Below are positions 1 through 11,520 of a stretch of 64,000 nucleotides of DNA, piece after piece. The position numbers and the translations under genes were made by a program. The stretch lies in contig CM065328.1 of NCBI GenBank assembly GCA_033032175.1, positions 6,944,690 through 7,008,689 of the forward strand, given 5' to 3'. The notes beneath the pieces are model-generated. The model did not search any database, was not told the DNA's origin, and was given only the letters and a program-made list of their open reading frames with translations. Position 1 is the first letter of the stretch. Each line of letters begins with the position of its first letter. This stretch comes from Saturnia japonica. Lineage: Eukaryota > Arthropoda > Insecta > Lepidoptera > Saturniidae.

Positions 1-3000
1 CTTTCTTTCATATGTTTTAGTCCCCTTAGAACATGGTAACACATTGTGATTTCTACCCACCGCTTTTCTGAGTCATCAAACATTACTCCTACCTGTCAAT
101 AAATAAAATCCAAGTTTGAAATAATTTTTGAAAATCATGTATGTAATATTTTTTTTTTTTTTATATTTTGTTAATTTTAATAATGCACTTTATTTCCTAA
201 TCAGTAAAAACTATAGTATATTGCAAAAATAGCAGATTCAAAGTCTAAAGAGGAAAATACCTATCTCATTTATATGAATATACTGTTTGGAAAATATTTC
301 CAAATCCTAACTACAAACATGTGGAGCTACAATGGCGGCATTAAAAGAACACACTCTATGTTACAAAATTACCGATTTTAGAGATATTTAGATTTTATTG
401 AACATTATTATTTATTGATTTATGTACAATTTTCTATTATATGATTTAGAGTTTCGCAATATTAATATTAAAATTCAATGGGAGGGCTCTTTAGATAGGG
501 GCATTTGGTATAGAACATTTGAAGGCAAGTTGTGGGAGACTCCCTGGTTTGATAGTGCCAGGATTTCCTGAAGGGAATTGTTTGCAGCATTTAGGATCCG
601 GTCTGGTCACATACCCCATAACAAGTTCCTCTTTATGATAGGGGAAAAAAATATCTCCGCTTTGTGAGATCTGTCAGTCCACCGATGATATTTATCATTT
701 GTTGTGGAACGTATCCAGACTGAGGAATTGCGTCAAAAAATGCTATTGGAGTTCTGGAGAAACATGGAGAAGCCAATATTATTTTAGGTGAAGCTATGTC
801 TAATGCAGCCTGGATAATTTATAAATTTGTCTCTTTGATTCCCTAAATTTAAATAACTTTTGTAATTTTATTAAATAAATTGACTTCTCCTATGAGGTTG
901 GCATAGTCATCAGGTATGTACTGAAGCCTCATTAAAACAAGTTTTCTAAATTATTGAAAAAAAGGCAGAGGTTATCAATTTGAATGTATATTTTTTTTAA
1001 TGGATTTTCAGCTATAACTTCTTTGTTTATGAACTGATTTAGATGTTTTTTTTTCCTTGGAAAGGGGATACCTGAAGGGTGGTTTCATTTCATTTCATTG
1101 GTTTTGGTTGAAGGTGGTTTTATTTTTGTAAAAAATTAACTTGTAGGAAATTAAATATCATATAGCTACTTATCATTTTTTTTAAATATCACCAGTTTTG
1201 TACATCACTCAAAAAACTTTACCCTCCACCAGTCTGTTAAAAATGTGTAGGTTTTTTTTATTACTAAACTTTTATATTGGTATCTGTATTGTTTCAGCAA
1301 AACTGTGTATATACCCTAATACAAAATATTCTTTTGAGATAAAAAGAACAGAAATTTGACAAAAAAAAAAAAAACACTAAAATTGGGTTAAGGCTGCAAT
1401 CTGCATCTAGTCTATAGGCTGCAGTTCAACAACTGCTATAGATTTAGTGTTATGATCTTAGTACTTTATATTGTGGTCAATTATTTATTGACATCTCCAT
1501 AGCCTGGTATAGTCTCTATAGTTTTTGATATTAGATATTCTATTATTTCGTGAGAATACATGTTATACTGACCTGATACGGGAAAGCATAAAATATGTCC
1601 TCCTTATCAATGGCAAGGAGTTGCCTTTGTGACACTGATAACTGTGACACAGCAGTCTTTAATGATGTAATAGCATCCTTATCCACCAGATCTTCTAGGG
1701 TTTTGAAATCGCTATTCTGTAATGCACCTGAAACAACCTAACAATAACAGGTTATAGTATGATGCTTGGTTCTCAGTCAGTGTATGGTATGGTATAAGAA
1801 TACCAAAAACATCTAACAATACTTTTAATTTTAATTAATTTTGAGGGTATGGAAGCAAAACAAGTGAACTTTACTATTTATTTCAGAGTGAGTGTCTGCA
1901 TGTCAGATTACATTGACTTATATAGGGGTGCGCTCAACTTGGTGGTAGGTGCAGGCATGTAACCACCTTTAAAGGAGGGTGTGGTGTAATGGGTTCTATC
2001 TCTTGAAAGAGCATTTGAACAGACTAGCCTGCTATCGTATTACTTAAGATAGCAGACCAGCCAGTGACTCTCTACAATGTTATTTGTAATCAAAATTAAT
2101 ATTATATTGTAGCTGGTACCCGCAACTTTGTCTATGTAAAATATAGACATTTATTATATGATATCTCTTTTCTAAATATGTGCACTCTATCTCTATAGAG
2201 ATACCAAAATTCATCGAAATTGGTTCAGCACTTTAGAAGTGAAAATATAACAAACACAGACAGAGTTACTTTTGCATTTATAATATTAGTATGGATAATT
2301 AAATTATGCATTTATGAGAGAACATAACTAAACTGAATGAAAAAAGTTATTTATAGTTTATAATTGCTGAATAATGAAATGTATACTAATATTGCAAAGC
2401 TGATGGGATTGCTTTTTTTTGTTTGTTTGTTTGAAATTACAAATTTCTGGAACTATTGCATTAAATTTTATTTTTTTACAATTTATATTCAATTTATTGA
2501 GGAAGGTACATGCTATATAACTTCACCCTATAATCCTAAGGAGTAGAGTAGTAACCTTGAAAATCAATAAATCTGCAATAAGCTGTAGGCAAGTATGGGC
2601 AGTATGGACAACAATAGACCACATGGGTGCGTTGGCGGCAACCGTTGCGAATACTATAATAATTAACACAGTGAAACTGTGAGGCACAGCTAATTACATA
2701 ATACAATGGAAAGGAACTAAAAACCTTTGTTGAAAATTTGCAATTTGTGATGCTCTATATAACAAAGTTTATAAATTTGTTTGTATTTTGTAAAGGTACT
2801 TAGATTACCTAATCCATATATTTCAATAATGAAAATTCTAAAGCATTCAATTTCACCAACGTTTTTTAGTTCCATATTTAAAACACAGATCGGGGTTTAT
2901 TACATGTATTAAAAGAGATTTTTTTATCGAAATTATTACCTGAACAGCGTGTTTAGATGCCTCGATAAACTCATTGAGCCTGAACTCTTGATCAAAATAA

Positions 3001-3248
3001 GGTCTTATTATGAAGTTAGAAAACATCCAATTTTTTATGAATTTTAAAAACGAAGGCCACACTATTGGTGGGAAGTCCATCAACTGCGGCAATTTACGTG
3101 ATTCCACTCCATTTTCAGAATATTTACGGTATTGTATATCAGAGCAAGATGAGGTTAGAATGATTTGTTTGGATACATTTTTGTGCGCAATTCTGTCACA
3201 AAACCGGAACGTTTGCCTTGTTAAGGCTTGCCTTAAGACTAAATTCAT
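1..3248 (-). CDS. MAIP1: MAIP1-like mitochondrial protein, first three exons (3' end off window)
   Basis: Three exons read on the minus strand in one frame: 3248-2940 (103 codons from ATG), 1737-1573 (55 codons) and 92-1 (30 codons plus 2 nt, continuing beyond the left edge). Introns have GT-AG ends and phase 0. Residues 1-30 are Arg-rich and nearly free of acidic residues, as in a mitochondrial targeting peptide. Around residues 83-100 the block YFDQEFRLNEFIEASKHA resembles human MAIP1/C2orf47 (YFDKEF..TEF.EGAKQA), and the following leucine-rich part (LEDLVDKDAI) continues the match. In mammals MAIP1 is a matrix protein that binds the m-AAA protease and helps maturation of the calcium uniporter regulator EMRE; the same role here is inference. 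Both introns carry repeats (a LINE relic in intron 2, Helitron-like sequence in intron 1). The first ATG is chosen because it opens the targeting peptide; stop codon and C-terminus are not in the window. The family call rests on remembered similarity, not a search. Confidence 0.82.
480..860 (+). mobile_element. LINE ORF2 C-terminal relic (jockey/R1-type)
   Basis: The plus strand, with frameshifts, reads RELFAAFRIRSGHIP and then ISPLCEICQSTDDIYHLLW. This is the conserved tail of non-LTR retrotransposon polyproteins: an RxRxGH motif followed by a CxxC...H zinc-binding segment after the RNase H/RT part. It lies inside intron 2 of the MAIP1-like gene, antisense to it, and is not functional. The clade (jockey or R1) is uncertain. 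Confidence 0.65.
2113..2292 (-). mobile_element. Short Helitron-like element, degenerate 3' end
   Basis: Read on the minus strand it begins A|TCCATACTAATATTATAAAT and ends in GCGGGTACCAGCTA, the arrangement seen in the better preserved copies at 18181-18273 and 58516-58699. Its middle carries the phrase family 'aaattcatcgaaattggttc'. The final CTAG|T is mutated. Non-coding; sits in intron 1 of the MAIP1-like gene. Confidence 0.55.
2490..2696 (+). mobile_element. Helitron-like repeat with 3' hairpin and CTAA|T end
   Basis: Shares its body (ttgaggaaggt...ctatataa...gagtagagtagtaac...gggtgcgttggc) with the copy at 16400-16606. The end has a stem CACAG-tgaaa-CTGTG about eight bases before CTAA followed by T, which matches the Helitron rule of a subterminal hairpin and a CTRR end in front of T. 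The 5' end is not defined. Confidence 0.5.
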
Positions 3249-3900
3249 ATTTTACTATTTGTTTATGTAAAAATATTGATATTTAATATATGAAAATAAA
3301 GCAAAACATGAAAAACAATTTCCTAACAAAAACAGTTTGTTTTAGTACAATACAATATAAAAAGTTCCATCCACTTCAATGATTGGTTAAAATAAAAAAG
3401 ACAAACTGTTTATTATTATTCGGCTAATAGTAAGTTTGGGGGTTAAATATAAAACCAAAAGAGAACAAGCCCGTAAGAAAACTGTAAACTGTCAAGAAAT
3501 AGTGATGCAAAATACAAATATATTATTATTTATACATAAATGGTATATACTCTGCAATGTCTATATAGCTTGAATCGACTTATCTTTGTATTACGTTAAA
3601 AAGTATGTTAAATGTTAAAAAAATACAAATATATATAAACGAATGTGCTTTGAATGTCGATTATATATCGATTGTTCGTATATTATTTGCACTATCAATT
3701 TATTTATTTGACCATTTACATAATTAACACTAAAACCACCATAGAAAAATAGACAGAGGATATTGCTTAGTGCTACTATAACTAAAAGTGTAAACTACAT
3801 GATAAATTGAATAATAACGGGCAACAATAAAAAAAAGCAAACTCAAAGATACAAACAAAGGTAAAAGATCGTACAAATGGACCATTTAAATTGTATTGAT
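3249..3900. promoter_or_regulatory. Divergent upstream region of the MAIP1-like gene
   Basis: AT-rich spacer directly upstream of the MAIP1-like start codon. No coding sequence seen. An ATCGATTG motif near 3667 resembles an insect DRE-type site (TATCGATA) but with mismatches; no TATA box or initiator can be assigned with confidence. Promoter role is inferred from position only. Confidence 0.3.
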
Positions 3901-3987
3901 TGGCAAGCTACAGTATTAACATTCCTACTCTTCTAACCGAGCAAAATATTTCTTGATTGTGGTAACGTCGTCATGTGAAATGTATAG

Positions 3988-4152
3988 CTTATTGGATTTG
4001 TGGAGTTTGTTAATGAATTTCTTGATGTAGCAAATAGGTTTAACCTAGATGACTATGGCAATTTTCTTGGAACAGTCATTGAAAAAGACGATAAAATATC
4101 TTTAAAACATTTAATCAACTTGGTCAGTAAATTGGATTCAAACTATCCATAG
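3988..4152 (+). pseudogene. Unrecognised protein-like relic (54 codons to stop)
   Basis: After a potential splice acceptor (tatag) the plus strand stays open for 54 codons and ends at TAG 4150-4152. The reading has ordinary protein composition, e.g. FLDVANRFNLDDYGNFLGTV. The opposite strand also has an open stretch of about 40 codons ending near 3925 (e.g. KLYISHDDVTTIKKYFARLE). No family is recognised for either. It could be a last exon of a small gene, a decayed transposon ORF, or chance. Confidence 0.25.
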
Positions 4153-4622
4153 TTTATTTAATTTTTAAAAGGAAAGTACATAATTTTGCCCAAATGATCT
4201 TTTGTAGCTCGTCATTAATAGATAAACGCCAGACATGCACCAGATCTTTTGTTGTAATTTATCAATACACAAACCGTGGGATATGTAAATAACCTTTTTT
4301 TCGCTGTCGTCGCTTGGTAGACTGGATTTTAGAATCGACAATCAATTAATCACTAGTTTTTTTACAAAGCATTCGAATCTTACAGATTTGCAGACAATCG
4401 ATGTTTTACAATAGATTAAAGAATTGAAAACCAGAAAGATAAAAAAGTTAAAACCAGAGTTAAAACTGATAAAACATCAAAGATAGAGGTGGCGATTATG
4501 AATGATTTACTTAGGGTTAGATTTTCTATGTTTTTGGAATTTTCAATTTTCATTCTTTTTCCAAAATTAAGTAGATTTACTTATCAAGGTGCTTGAGTGG
4601 TTTAAAAATGAAATATTTCATT

Positions 4623-4905
4623 GATCAGTGATCACTCATAATCGAGTCCTTTATGTAATTCTCAGAGGTGGGTGATTATTAATGATGACTGATTTGAGAT
4701 ACGTAATTATTAAAATAGTCGCGCAGTCGTAAATAAAGTTATTTACAAGAACATACAAACGAATTAGCTAAAAAAAGTCGTTCGGTCGTAAATAAAGTTC
4801 TTTACAAGAACATACAAACGAATTAGCTAAAAAAAAGTCGTTCGGTCGTAGTAATTAGTAATTACTAATCTTAACTCGATTATGACTGATCAGTGATCAC
4901 TCAAA
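4623..4905. repeat. Palindrome-ended element with internal ~60-bp tandem repeat
   Basis: Ends share an imperfect inverted motif (gatcagtgatcactcataat at the left; attatgactgatcagtgatc at the right). Inside, a unit of 59-60 bp starting gtcgNNcNgtcgtaaataaa is present at 4718-4776 and 4777-4836, with a third, 14-bp partial copy at 4837-4850. Non-coding. Looks like a small non-autonomous element with a minisatellite core. Confidence 0.6.
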
Positions 4906-4964
4906 TTGAAGTATTTATTAATATTAGTAATTAATAAAGCTACCTAAATGGCTACCTATTCGGC

Positions 4965-5430
4965 AACGTAGGAATATAAGAATACTTTGTCTTCTTTTCT
5001 CCGTACTTAATAATCCCAAATCCCCTAAATATTTAAAAACACTTTTTCAATCTCTCGCGGATACGCATAATAGACAGCTAAGGTCTTCTGATTCTTTAAT
5101 TCTCAGTATACCAAGTCATCATACTAATTTCCGCGACCAATCCTTCGCCGTTACAGCAGCACGACTGTGGAATTCGCTTCCTATCAATATCCAACTGGCC
5201 AACTCTCGAAATTCCTTCAAGTATTCGCTACGTAGGTTTTACTTGGAGCAATTGAATACTTCTTAATAATATATAGTCATAATAATCGTTATAATCTTTT
5301 TTTTTACTTAACACTATGCACACCTTGCATATACCTTTCCCTTGCTCCCTTGGAAGACTAGCAGAGAATGCTTTTTAGCATTAAGTCCTCCATTTGTACT
5401 TTTTTTTTGTGCAATAAAGAATATATAATA
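4965..5430 (+). mobile_element. CR1/jockey-like LINE 3' end, copy 1
   Basis: The plus strand reads in pieces as the ORF2 C-terminus typical of CR1/jockey-like elements: WLPIRQ...LNNPKSPKYLKTL...HHTNFRDQSFAVTAARLWNS and LPINIQLANSRNSFKYSLRR. It then has a 3' UTR with a GTGCAATAAAGAA polyadenylation-like signal near 5410. A second copy is at 56495-57065 and an antisense piece is at 62230-62345. 5' truncated; no intact ORF. Confidence 0.75.
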
Positions 5431-5672
5431 AAGGCAATAATTGTTATATCATCATAATCAAATGATTACATTATTGATTATAATATAACTAATATAAGTC
5501 ATAATTTCACCGCTAATCAGAGTCAAAGTGTCAAAAATGTCAAAAATCCAATGTTTGAGTGGGAATTGAGGAAATAATGTTCAAAGTTCAGGATTCATAA
5601 TCCCAAGTGAACTGAAATAAAACCTCAATTTTACTTAATTTAATTATTATTATAATTTTTTTGTAAACTACC
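5431..5672 (+). promoter_or_regulatory. MAT1 upstream region and 5' UTR
   Basis: About 240 bp of AT-rich sequence between the LINE relic and the MAT1 start codon. It must contain the transcription start, unless a non-coding exon lies further away. It carries a short direct repeat (gtcaaaaat twice near 5528). No TATA box is evident. Promoter assignment is by position. Confidence 0.35.
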
Positions 5673-8600
5673 ATGGACGACCAAGCTTGCCCTCGTTGTA
5701 AAACAACGAAATATAGGAATCCTTCAATGAAATTGATGGTAAACGTTTGTGGTCATGTATTGTGTGAAAGTTGTGTTGATTTATTGTTTTTAAAAGGTAA
5801 CGATTCTTTATTTCTACATTTATGTTTATTTTATTTTAAAAACTAAGTTACAAATGAACTAACCATTTATAAACAATTAATACAAGTAGATAAGTATAAA
5901 AAAGGAGAAAACTGGTGATATAACCTATACAATTCGAAAATAATAGTAGGATTATAATGGTAAATGATTCATGGATCATTGTAATAGAATTACTTGCTTA
6001 TTTCTAATTTCATTTGTGTTTAAGTTGAAGTTTCTGGAATATTACTTATTTTACTTAAACATTTAAAGGTATTGTCAGGTTATGTTATTTTGTTCAATTT
6101 TATATTCACTATAAAAATCTATAATATAAATACATACATAAAATATCATAAATTATACACTTTCTAACCACTCTGGTGTGAGAGATGATTTTCAAAGTAA
6201 CAGTGATATTTTTGACATTCACAAATGAACCAAACCTCACTGAATGAAGTATTTATGTTGTTTTTAGGCTCTGGTACCTGTCCTGACTGTAATGTTCTAC
6301 TTCGGAGAGGTAATTTTAGGATACAACAATTTGAAGATCCAGTTGTGGAGAAAGAAGTTGATATAAGAAAAAGAGTATTAAGAGATTACAATAAAAAAGA
6401 AGAAGATTTCAAAACTTTACGAGAATACAATGATTACTTAGAAGAAATAGAAACTATAGTATTCAACTTAACTCATAATATTGAAGTGGTTGAAACTAAT
6501 AAAAGAATAGAATTGTATAAAAAAGAAAATAAAGAGACAATAATGAAAAATAAAGCTAAAATAGGTAAGTTATATTATTACAATGTTTAAAAGCAAAAAT
6601 GCCACTGTCCACTTTTTTTAGTTCATAATTTTTTACATTTATTATTCTACTGCTATAAGGAAAACAGGCACATCAAACTTAAAAAAAGAAAACCTGTAGG
6701 GAGATGAGTCTTTTTCAGTTTTAAACTAAGTGTAATTCAAGATAGAAGGTAATAGACAAAAAACAGCCTAAAAACACACCTTTTTCCTGATTCCAAGAAT
6801 ATATAAAGAGCTAGTTGTATCTTTCTTTGGACTGCATTTTTATATAATGTTATTGCTTATGTAACTTTCTTTTATGGGACCAGTCACTGATAATCTTTTT
6901 ATTAACAAAATGCCAGTGAAATATTTATTTTTTAAACTTTCTGAATATAATGGACAAAACAACATATTGTTTTTGTTTTCAAATACATCAATTAATGAAA
7001 TAAATGTTTGTATCAGAAATAAGGAAACTCCAGCTTTTCTCTTGGCCTCATTAAAATATTAGTAAACTAAAATGAATTATATTTGTAGTTAGAAATTTAA
7101 TATTATGGTATGATTTATTTTATCTTTACTGTTGTAATTAATAACTTGAATATGGTAGTTCATTGATCCGGAATGATTTGTTGGACATTATATATTGTGG
7201 TGATTAACAAGCTTTATCTTCACCTTGTTAATTTTTCAGTGTGATTGTGATTGGATAATATAAATATAATATAAATAATATAATATAAATCACATGTGGA
7301 TTGGCTTAAGTGTCTTAAGATATTACCTGGTAACCCTTAAACACTTTAATTAAATAGGACACAGGACTCTTGTTAATTATACAAGGAATTATCTTAGGTT
7401 TCTATTTTACTAAATTTTCAGGAAGGGAAGTATTGGAATTGGAAGATGTCTTAGAAAAAGAAAAATTAATGGAAGAATTCCGCAGACAGGAACTCTCAAG
7501 GTTAGAGCAAGAAGCTAAAAAGCAGAAGATAAGAGAAAAAGAAGCTCTTATAGACGAACTCATGTTTGCTGAAGGCGATGCAAAAGATATATTAAACACA
7601 TTTGCACAGAACATGGCTAGCAAACAGGAAGAATTGGAGGCTGCTGTTCCATTGGTAAATGTTTTAAATGATTATCAGCAATAATTAGAATTACATTTAG
7701 AATACTTTAACATGCAGATGACCATTGATAAAAGCTTTTAATCTTTGTCTCCAGGGCTATAATTACAAAATACTTTGCAAAATATAAGAAAACAACAGTA
7801 TTAAGAGTAGTAAGACCCCTTTTTTATAGTAGCTTGGCAAATTGTCAGTACTGTCTCTGATGGTGAACACAGAACAATCCAAATATATGTGACCACCAAA
7901 AGATTGGCAATCCATTTGTGGTTGGTGCTGTTATGTCGACCTATATAAATATGTATCCATGTTATGCTTGAAGGACCTGATACAGTAAGGGCACATTGGC
8001 CAAGAGATTTTTCCCCAGTTTCATGGTACGATAAAGATAAGGCATAGAGACCTTGGAACAACCTTTGCAATGTTGGGATGCCGAAGCACCACCTCTAAAT
8101 CTATTTCTACCACAAAGCAGCTGCGCTCATGTTGCTACATTTCTGTTTGAAGGATGTTGTTGACAACTTGCACTGGCACACAAGGCATTCCAACTTAATT
8201 ATTAGTAGTAGTGACATATTAGTCTGGTAAGATTGAGGTTCTTTTGAGGTTGATTATAAATAGATATTGGTGTGAACACTGTCATTAGAGGCTATATACT
8301 ATTGAAAATATTCCAATCAAATCACGCCTGAAAAAAATTATGATTGGGCAATGTGCAAATGTGCCTGTAATTTAAAAAGATGTACAGGTATGTAAAGGAT
8401 ACAGAGAAATTTCTTTCTCTCTACTTGAGGCAGTCCGACTACTTCCACCCTACAGATAATCACAGCCAAATAACCTAGTGTTGTGTTCCTGTGGTGAGTA
8501 GGATTTCCAGAGCTCCTTGGAGTAGCGGGTTCAAGGTCGGCGACGCGCTAGTGATACCAATGGTATTAAGTGTCCATAGACTATGGTAACTGTTTACCAT

Positions 8601-10209
8601 CAAGCGAATAAGCTTGTAGCATAGTTGTGTATATAAAATAAACTAATTTATTCAGGTGACACAATTCTCAACTGGCGTTAAATTCTCACGTGGCACAACA
8701 CAACAATCATTACCGATTGTAGAAGAAGGTCCTCTTTATAAGTACGAACCGTTGGCTGTGCCGGATAGATGTGGTCCCGATCCACCATCAATATCCGGTA
8801 TTGTCAACAACGGATATCTGCAACACGTCAGGTATGGCTTTTTATATAAACTGATAAAGAGTATTATACTGTGCAATGATGACTCAATGGAAGCGTGTAC
8901 GGACCCGACGTCGATCGACGTGAGTTCGAACCCTTGCAATGAGCCTGAGCTTTCAGTGAAGTAAAACATCGTGATGAAACCATAGCATGGTGGTACGGTA
9001 TTTTCGAATGCCCACCTGGCTAGCTGGTTAGCAAGTTGAAAATCTGACAACAAACACCTTTAGTTGTGTTTCGACAGATGCACGTAGGAGCAAGTTTCCC
9101 CAGCTTAGCGTGCTACCATCTTGGGCTTCATCATTACTTAACATCGGGTGTGATTGTGCTCATAATGCTAAACTTATAAATGATAAGAAAAACATGCAAT
9201 ATAAAAGTACAGCGACATCAATTGACGGGCTTAAAGCAAAAACCGGCCAAGTGCGTGTTGTGCTACTTGCAGTGTAGGGTTCTGGAATTGCCTTGGGCGT
9301 AATAATTATTACACAGTTAAGGATATTATGATTTAATTTTTACATAATTCTACATGATTAATAATCTTATATTTACTACTTGTTTTACAGAACTAACAAC
9401 TTCATCTAAGCAATTTTCAATGGAATTTGTACGAAATTTTTCATTTTGTTATCTTCTCCAAGTAAATTTTATAAGTTGGTCGACTATTACTCGTGAACAC
9501 GTAAATCATACTTAGCTTTGATAGTTTTCCTTCTAACTTCATTATATTTTACGTATAATATATACTACTGCAGGGAATTTTTTTAACTTTTCAAAAACAA
9601 CCATTTAGTTGGAAGAGCCCAGGGGGGGTGACACCTGACTAACAAAAAATAGCACTTTAAAGCGCAATATTGAGCAAACGGATCCCTGAAGCGAAAAATG
9701 GTTTCACACATCCGCAATATTTTGAAATACCTATCCAACGACACCCAACACGATGGGATAGATGAGGAAAAATTGTGAATCCCAAAAAAAAATTTTTTCA
9801 AGATTATATTTTACCAGTTTGTCGTTTTTACTAATATGTATGCAGTGTATAGTCATAACAAATTACAGCTTTCTAGTACTAAGAATATCTGAATAAAGCC
9901 GCAGACAGACGGATAGACATGGTCAAACTATAAACTGACTACTGAACAAAAAAAAACCCACTTTTAATCCATTTCAAAGAAGTTTAACTTAAGTGCGCTT
10001 AAAGTTTTACAGGCATAATATTTTATACAGTTGTAGCTAAAGGAAAATATTATATAATAAATTCTTTAAATTGTTATTATATATATATATATATATTTTT
10101 GTCTTCTAGAGCGGAAACGGACACAGAAAAGGCTGGTGGCTACACATCGACGTTGCCCTGTTTAAGAGCACTACAAGACGCTTTAGCGGGACTGTACCAT
10201 GCCAGTTGA
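5673..10209 (+). CDS. MAT1: MAT1, CDK-activating kinase assembly factor (TFIIH subunit)
   Basis: Complete five-exon gene: 5673-5796, 6268-6564, 7422-7654, 8656-8831, 10110-10209. These join to 930 nt, i.e. 309 residues plus TGA, the length I recall for human MAT1. All introns are GT-AG; phases are 1, 1, 0 and 2. Residues 1-50 form a C3HC4 RING finger with zinc ligands C6, C9, C26, H28, C31, C34, C46 and C49; the start [18 protein letters not shown] is nearly that of vertebrate MAT1. Residues about 60-210 are helical and charged, including a coiled coil (exons 2-3). Exon 4 has FSTGVKF, and the C-terminus [18 protein letters not shown] segment (L, A and G rich) is the part that holds CDK7 and cyclin H. 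MAT1 stabilises the CDK7-cyclin H pair and tethers it to TFIIH for RNA polymerase II CTD phosphorylation and CDK activation in the nucleus. Introns 3 and 4 carry repeats; the coding sequence shows no damage. Confidence 0.97.
7815..8210 (+). repeat. Interspersed repeat in MAT1 intron 3 (family E)
   Basis: Contains phrases shared with 17450-17665 and 26545-26725: a 'tatgcttgaaggacc' segment and a 'gcagatagtttcacag..ttacggta'-like segment (here ttttccccagtttcatggta). Diverged and without an ORF. The element class is not recognised. Confidence 0.4.
8395..8635 (+). mobile_element. SINE-like retroposon, family D, in MAT1 intron 3
   Basis: Shares a body with 16062-16292 and with the antisense copy 24740-24865: ctctactNgggNagNccgac, then caccctacagatNatcaNag, tNgtgttgtgttcctgNggt and tttccagagctc. 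The right end runs to 'atagactatggtaactgttt'. It ends just before exon 4, so the polypyrimidine tract and acceptor of that exon lie at its border. Confidence 0.55.
8868..9185 (+). mobile_element. tRNA-derived SINE (family C), overlapping start of MAT1 intron 4
   Basis: Begins with a decayed tRNA-like head: an A-box-like 'ctcaatggaagcg' and a B box 'gtgagttcgaaccc'. This is followed by a body present in several copies here: 'catcgtgatgaaaccatagc', 'cagcttagcgtgct', 'ttNaNatcNggtgNgattgtg' and an 'aatgctaaact' end. Better heads occur antisense at 39490-39780 and 63475-63705 (tggctcagtggtagc). No ORF. Confidence 0.65.
9228..9965 (+). repeat. Lepidopteran-type interspersed repeat ('accggccaagtgcg') in MAT1 intron 4
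   Basis: Starts 'aaaaccggccaagtgcgtgt' and ends in 'cagacagacggatagacatg', wording that recurs in many lepidopteran genomes as a LINE 3' end or related repeat (established by familiarity, not a search). No intact ORF. It fills most of intron 4. Confidence 0.45.
10078..10096. repeat. (AT)n microsatellite
   Basis: Uninterrupted AT dinucleotides just upstream of the pyrimidine tract and acceptor (tctag) of MAT1 exon 5. Confidence 0.9.
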
Positions 10210-10230
10210 CAAACTGATTGTAAAGATGTC

Positions 10231-10236
10231 ATTAAA
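10231..10236 (+). terminator. Candidate MAT1 polyadenylation signal (ATTAAA)
   Basis: ATTAAA occurs 22 bp past the stop codon, the nearest signal-like hexamer; T-rich sequence follows near 10310. No perfect AATAAA is found close by, so the true site could be further downstream. Confidence 0.35.
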
Positions 10237-11144
10237 ACGGTTGTAATACTTGAATAATTCGTCATATTATTCACTATTATCTTAATAGATAAAAAAAAGG
10301 AATAATTTTTTTTTACGTTATTGATGAAAATGATCTCTTATTTCAGTTTTCATTCAAGCTTATTAAAGGGTTTTAGATAATGTTATATGGAAACTATTGA
10401 CGGTCACCTCTATATATGAAAAAGTGTCCGTCGAAAAACGCCAAATTAGGGCGGTGCCAGGTTTGCAAGAGCGTAAATTTTAAAGACAGCATCAAAAGTT
10501 ATTATTTTTAATTTTAGTCCACTTAGACAAGTTAACGTTTCTCATTATTAATCATTAATTTTTTTTAGTTTTTACAACAGTAGAAACTATAAAATTACGA
10601 AAAAGTATAATTCCCTCTTGCTACAACACTTGGTGCCATTTTGGTGGGCTTTTGAATTGTAATTTATTGCTTACATCTGGACACTTTTTCAACTTGTCAT
10701 CTATAAAAGATGGTTCTCCATAATGGAAACAAAAGAACATGGATATGGAAGCCTTATGAAAGTCAGAAGCATATAACCCGCGAGTGATTTAAAACCGGAT
10801 AAACTAGTTAGCCGTAAATACGATAAAGGATATATATCGTATTTACCGCTTAGGTTATTAAAACCAATACCTCTAAATGAAATAGGATTAGATTAGCTAT
10901 TATGACATAAAAAAGGTAAACATATTTATTTACGTAAAAAGTTATTGAGGTACTCAATACCCCACAAACGAAATAAATCTAATTTGGTTCAAATAAGGTA
11001 AACAAGATTATTCAAGCAATAACTAAAAAACTTTTTTTTTTCTGTGACATATGGGTTAATAAACTAATATACCCACACTTTGCAGGCTCTGGGTAACTTA
11101 TATTTTTTTCTAAAAATAAATTTTACTTTTCATTATTTTATTCT
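10237..11144. other. Intergenic, no gene seen
   Basis: AT-rich unique-looking DNA. Only short open frames with no recognisable protein. A small palindromic stretch near 10800-10850 (atacgataaaggatatatatcgtat) is the only local structure. Confidence 0.5.
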
Positions 11145-11520
11145 ACAGAATGCTGGCGATCGGGCACACATGCGCGAATTGTACTATCCCCGCTCCCAGT
11201 TATTTGAAAGATAAAAATGCTTATTGTGGGTGATACTTCGAAGATAGAAATATGCTTTTGCTGAATTTTCTGTAGGTATATTTAATATCTATTATTATGT
11301 AGTATAGTATTTTGACATAAGGTATCTTATAGTTTACTCAGCGTAAGTCATTTAAGTGCCCGAATTGATTCACCATGACCAGTTTTTATTAATTTGCACG
11401 GAACCCTAATCCTTAAAAAAATTGCCTAAGGTCCTCCGTATAACATCAGCCAGTGAAAGTACAGTCAAAATCGATTCAACCATTTCGGAAATAACCTGTA
11501 ACAAAAAGACAGACAAAAAT
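11145..11520 (+). repeat. Interspersed repeat, family F
   Basis: Shares with 34560-34895 the phrases 'atgcttattgtgggtgat', 'ttgcacggaaccctaat', 'gtcaaaatcgattcaac' and a terminal 'agacagacaNa'. A part is also at 45715-45905. The wording is that of a lepidopteran retrotransposon 3' end. Non-coding. Confidence 0.5.
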
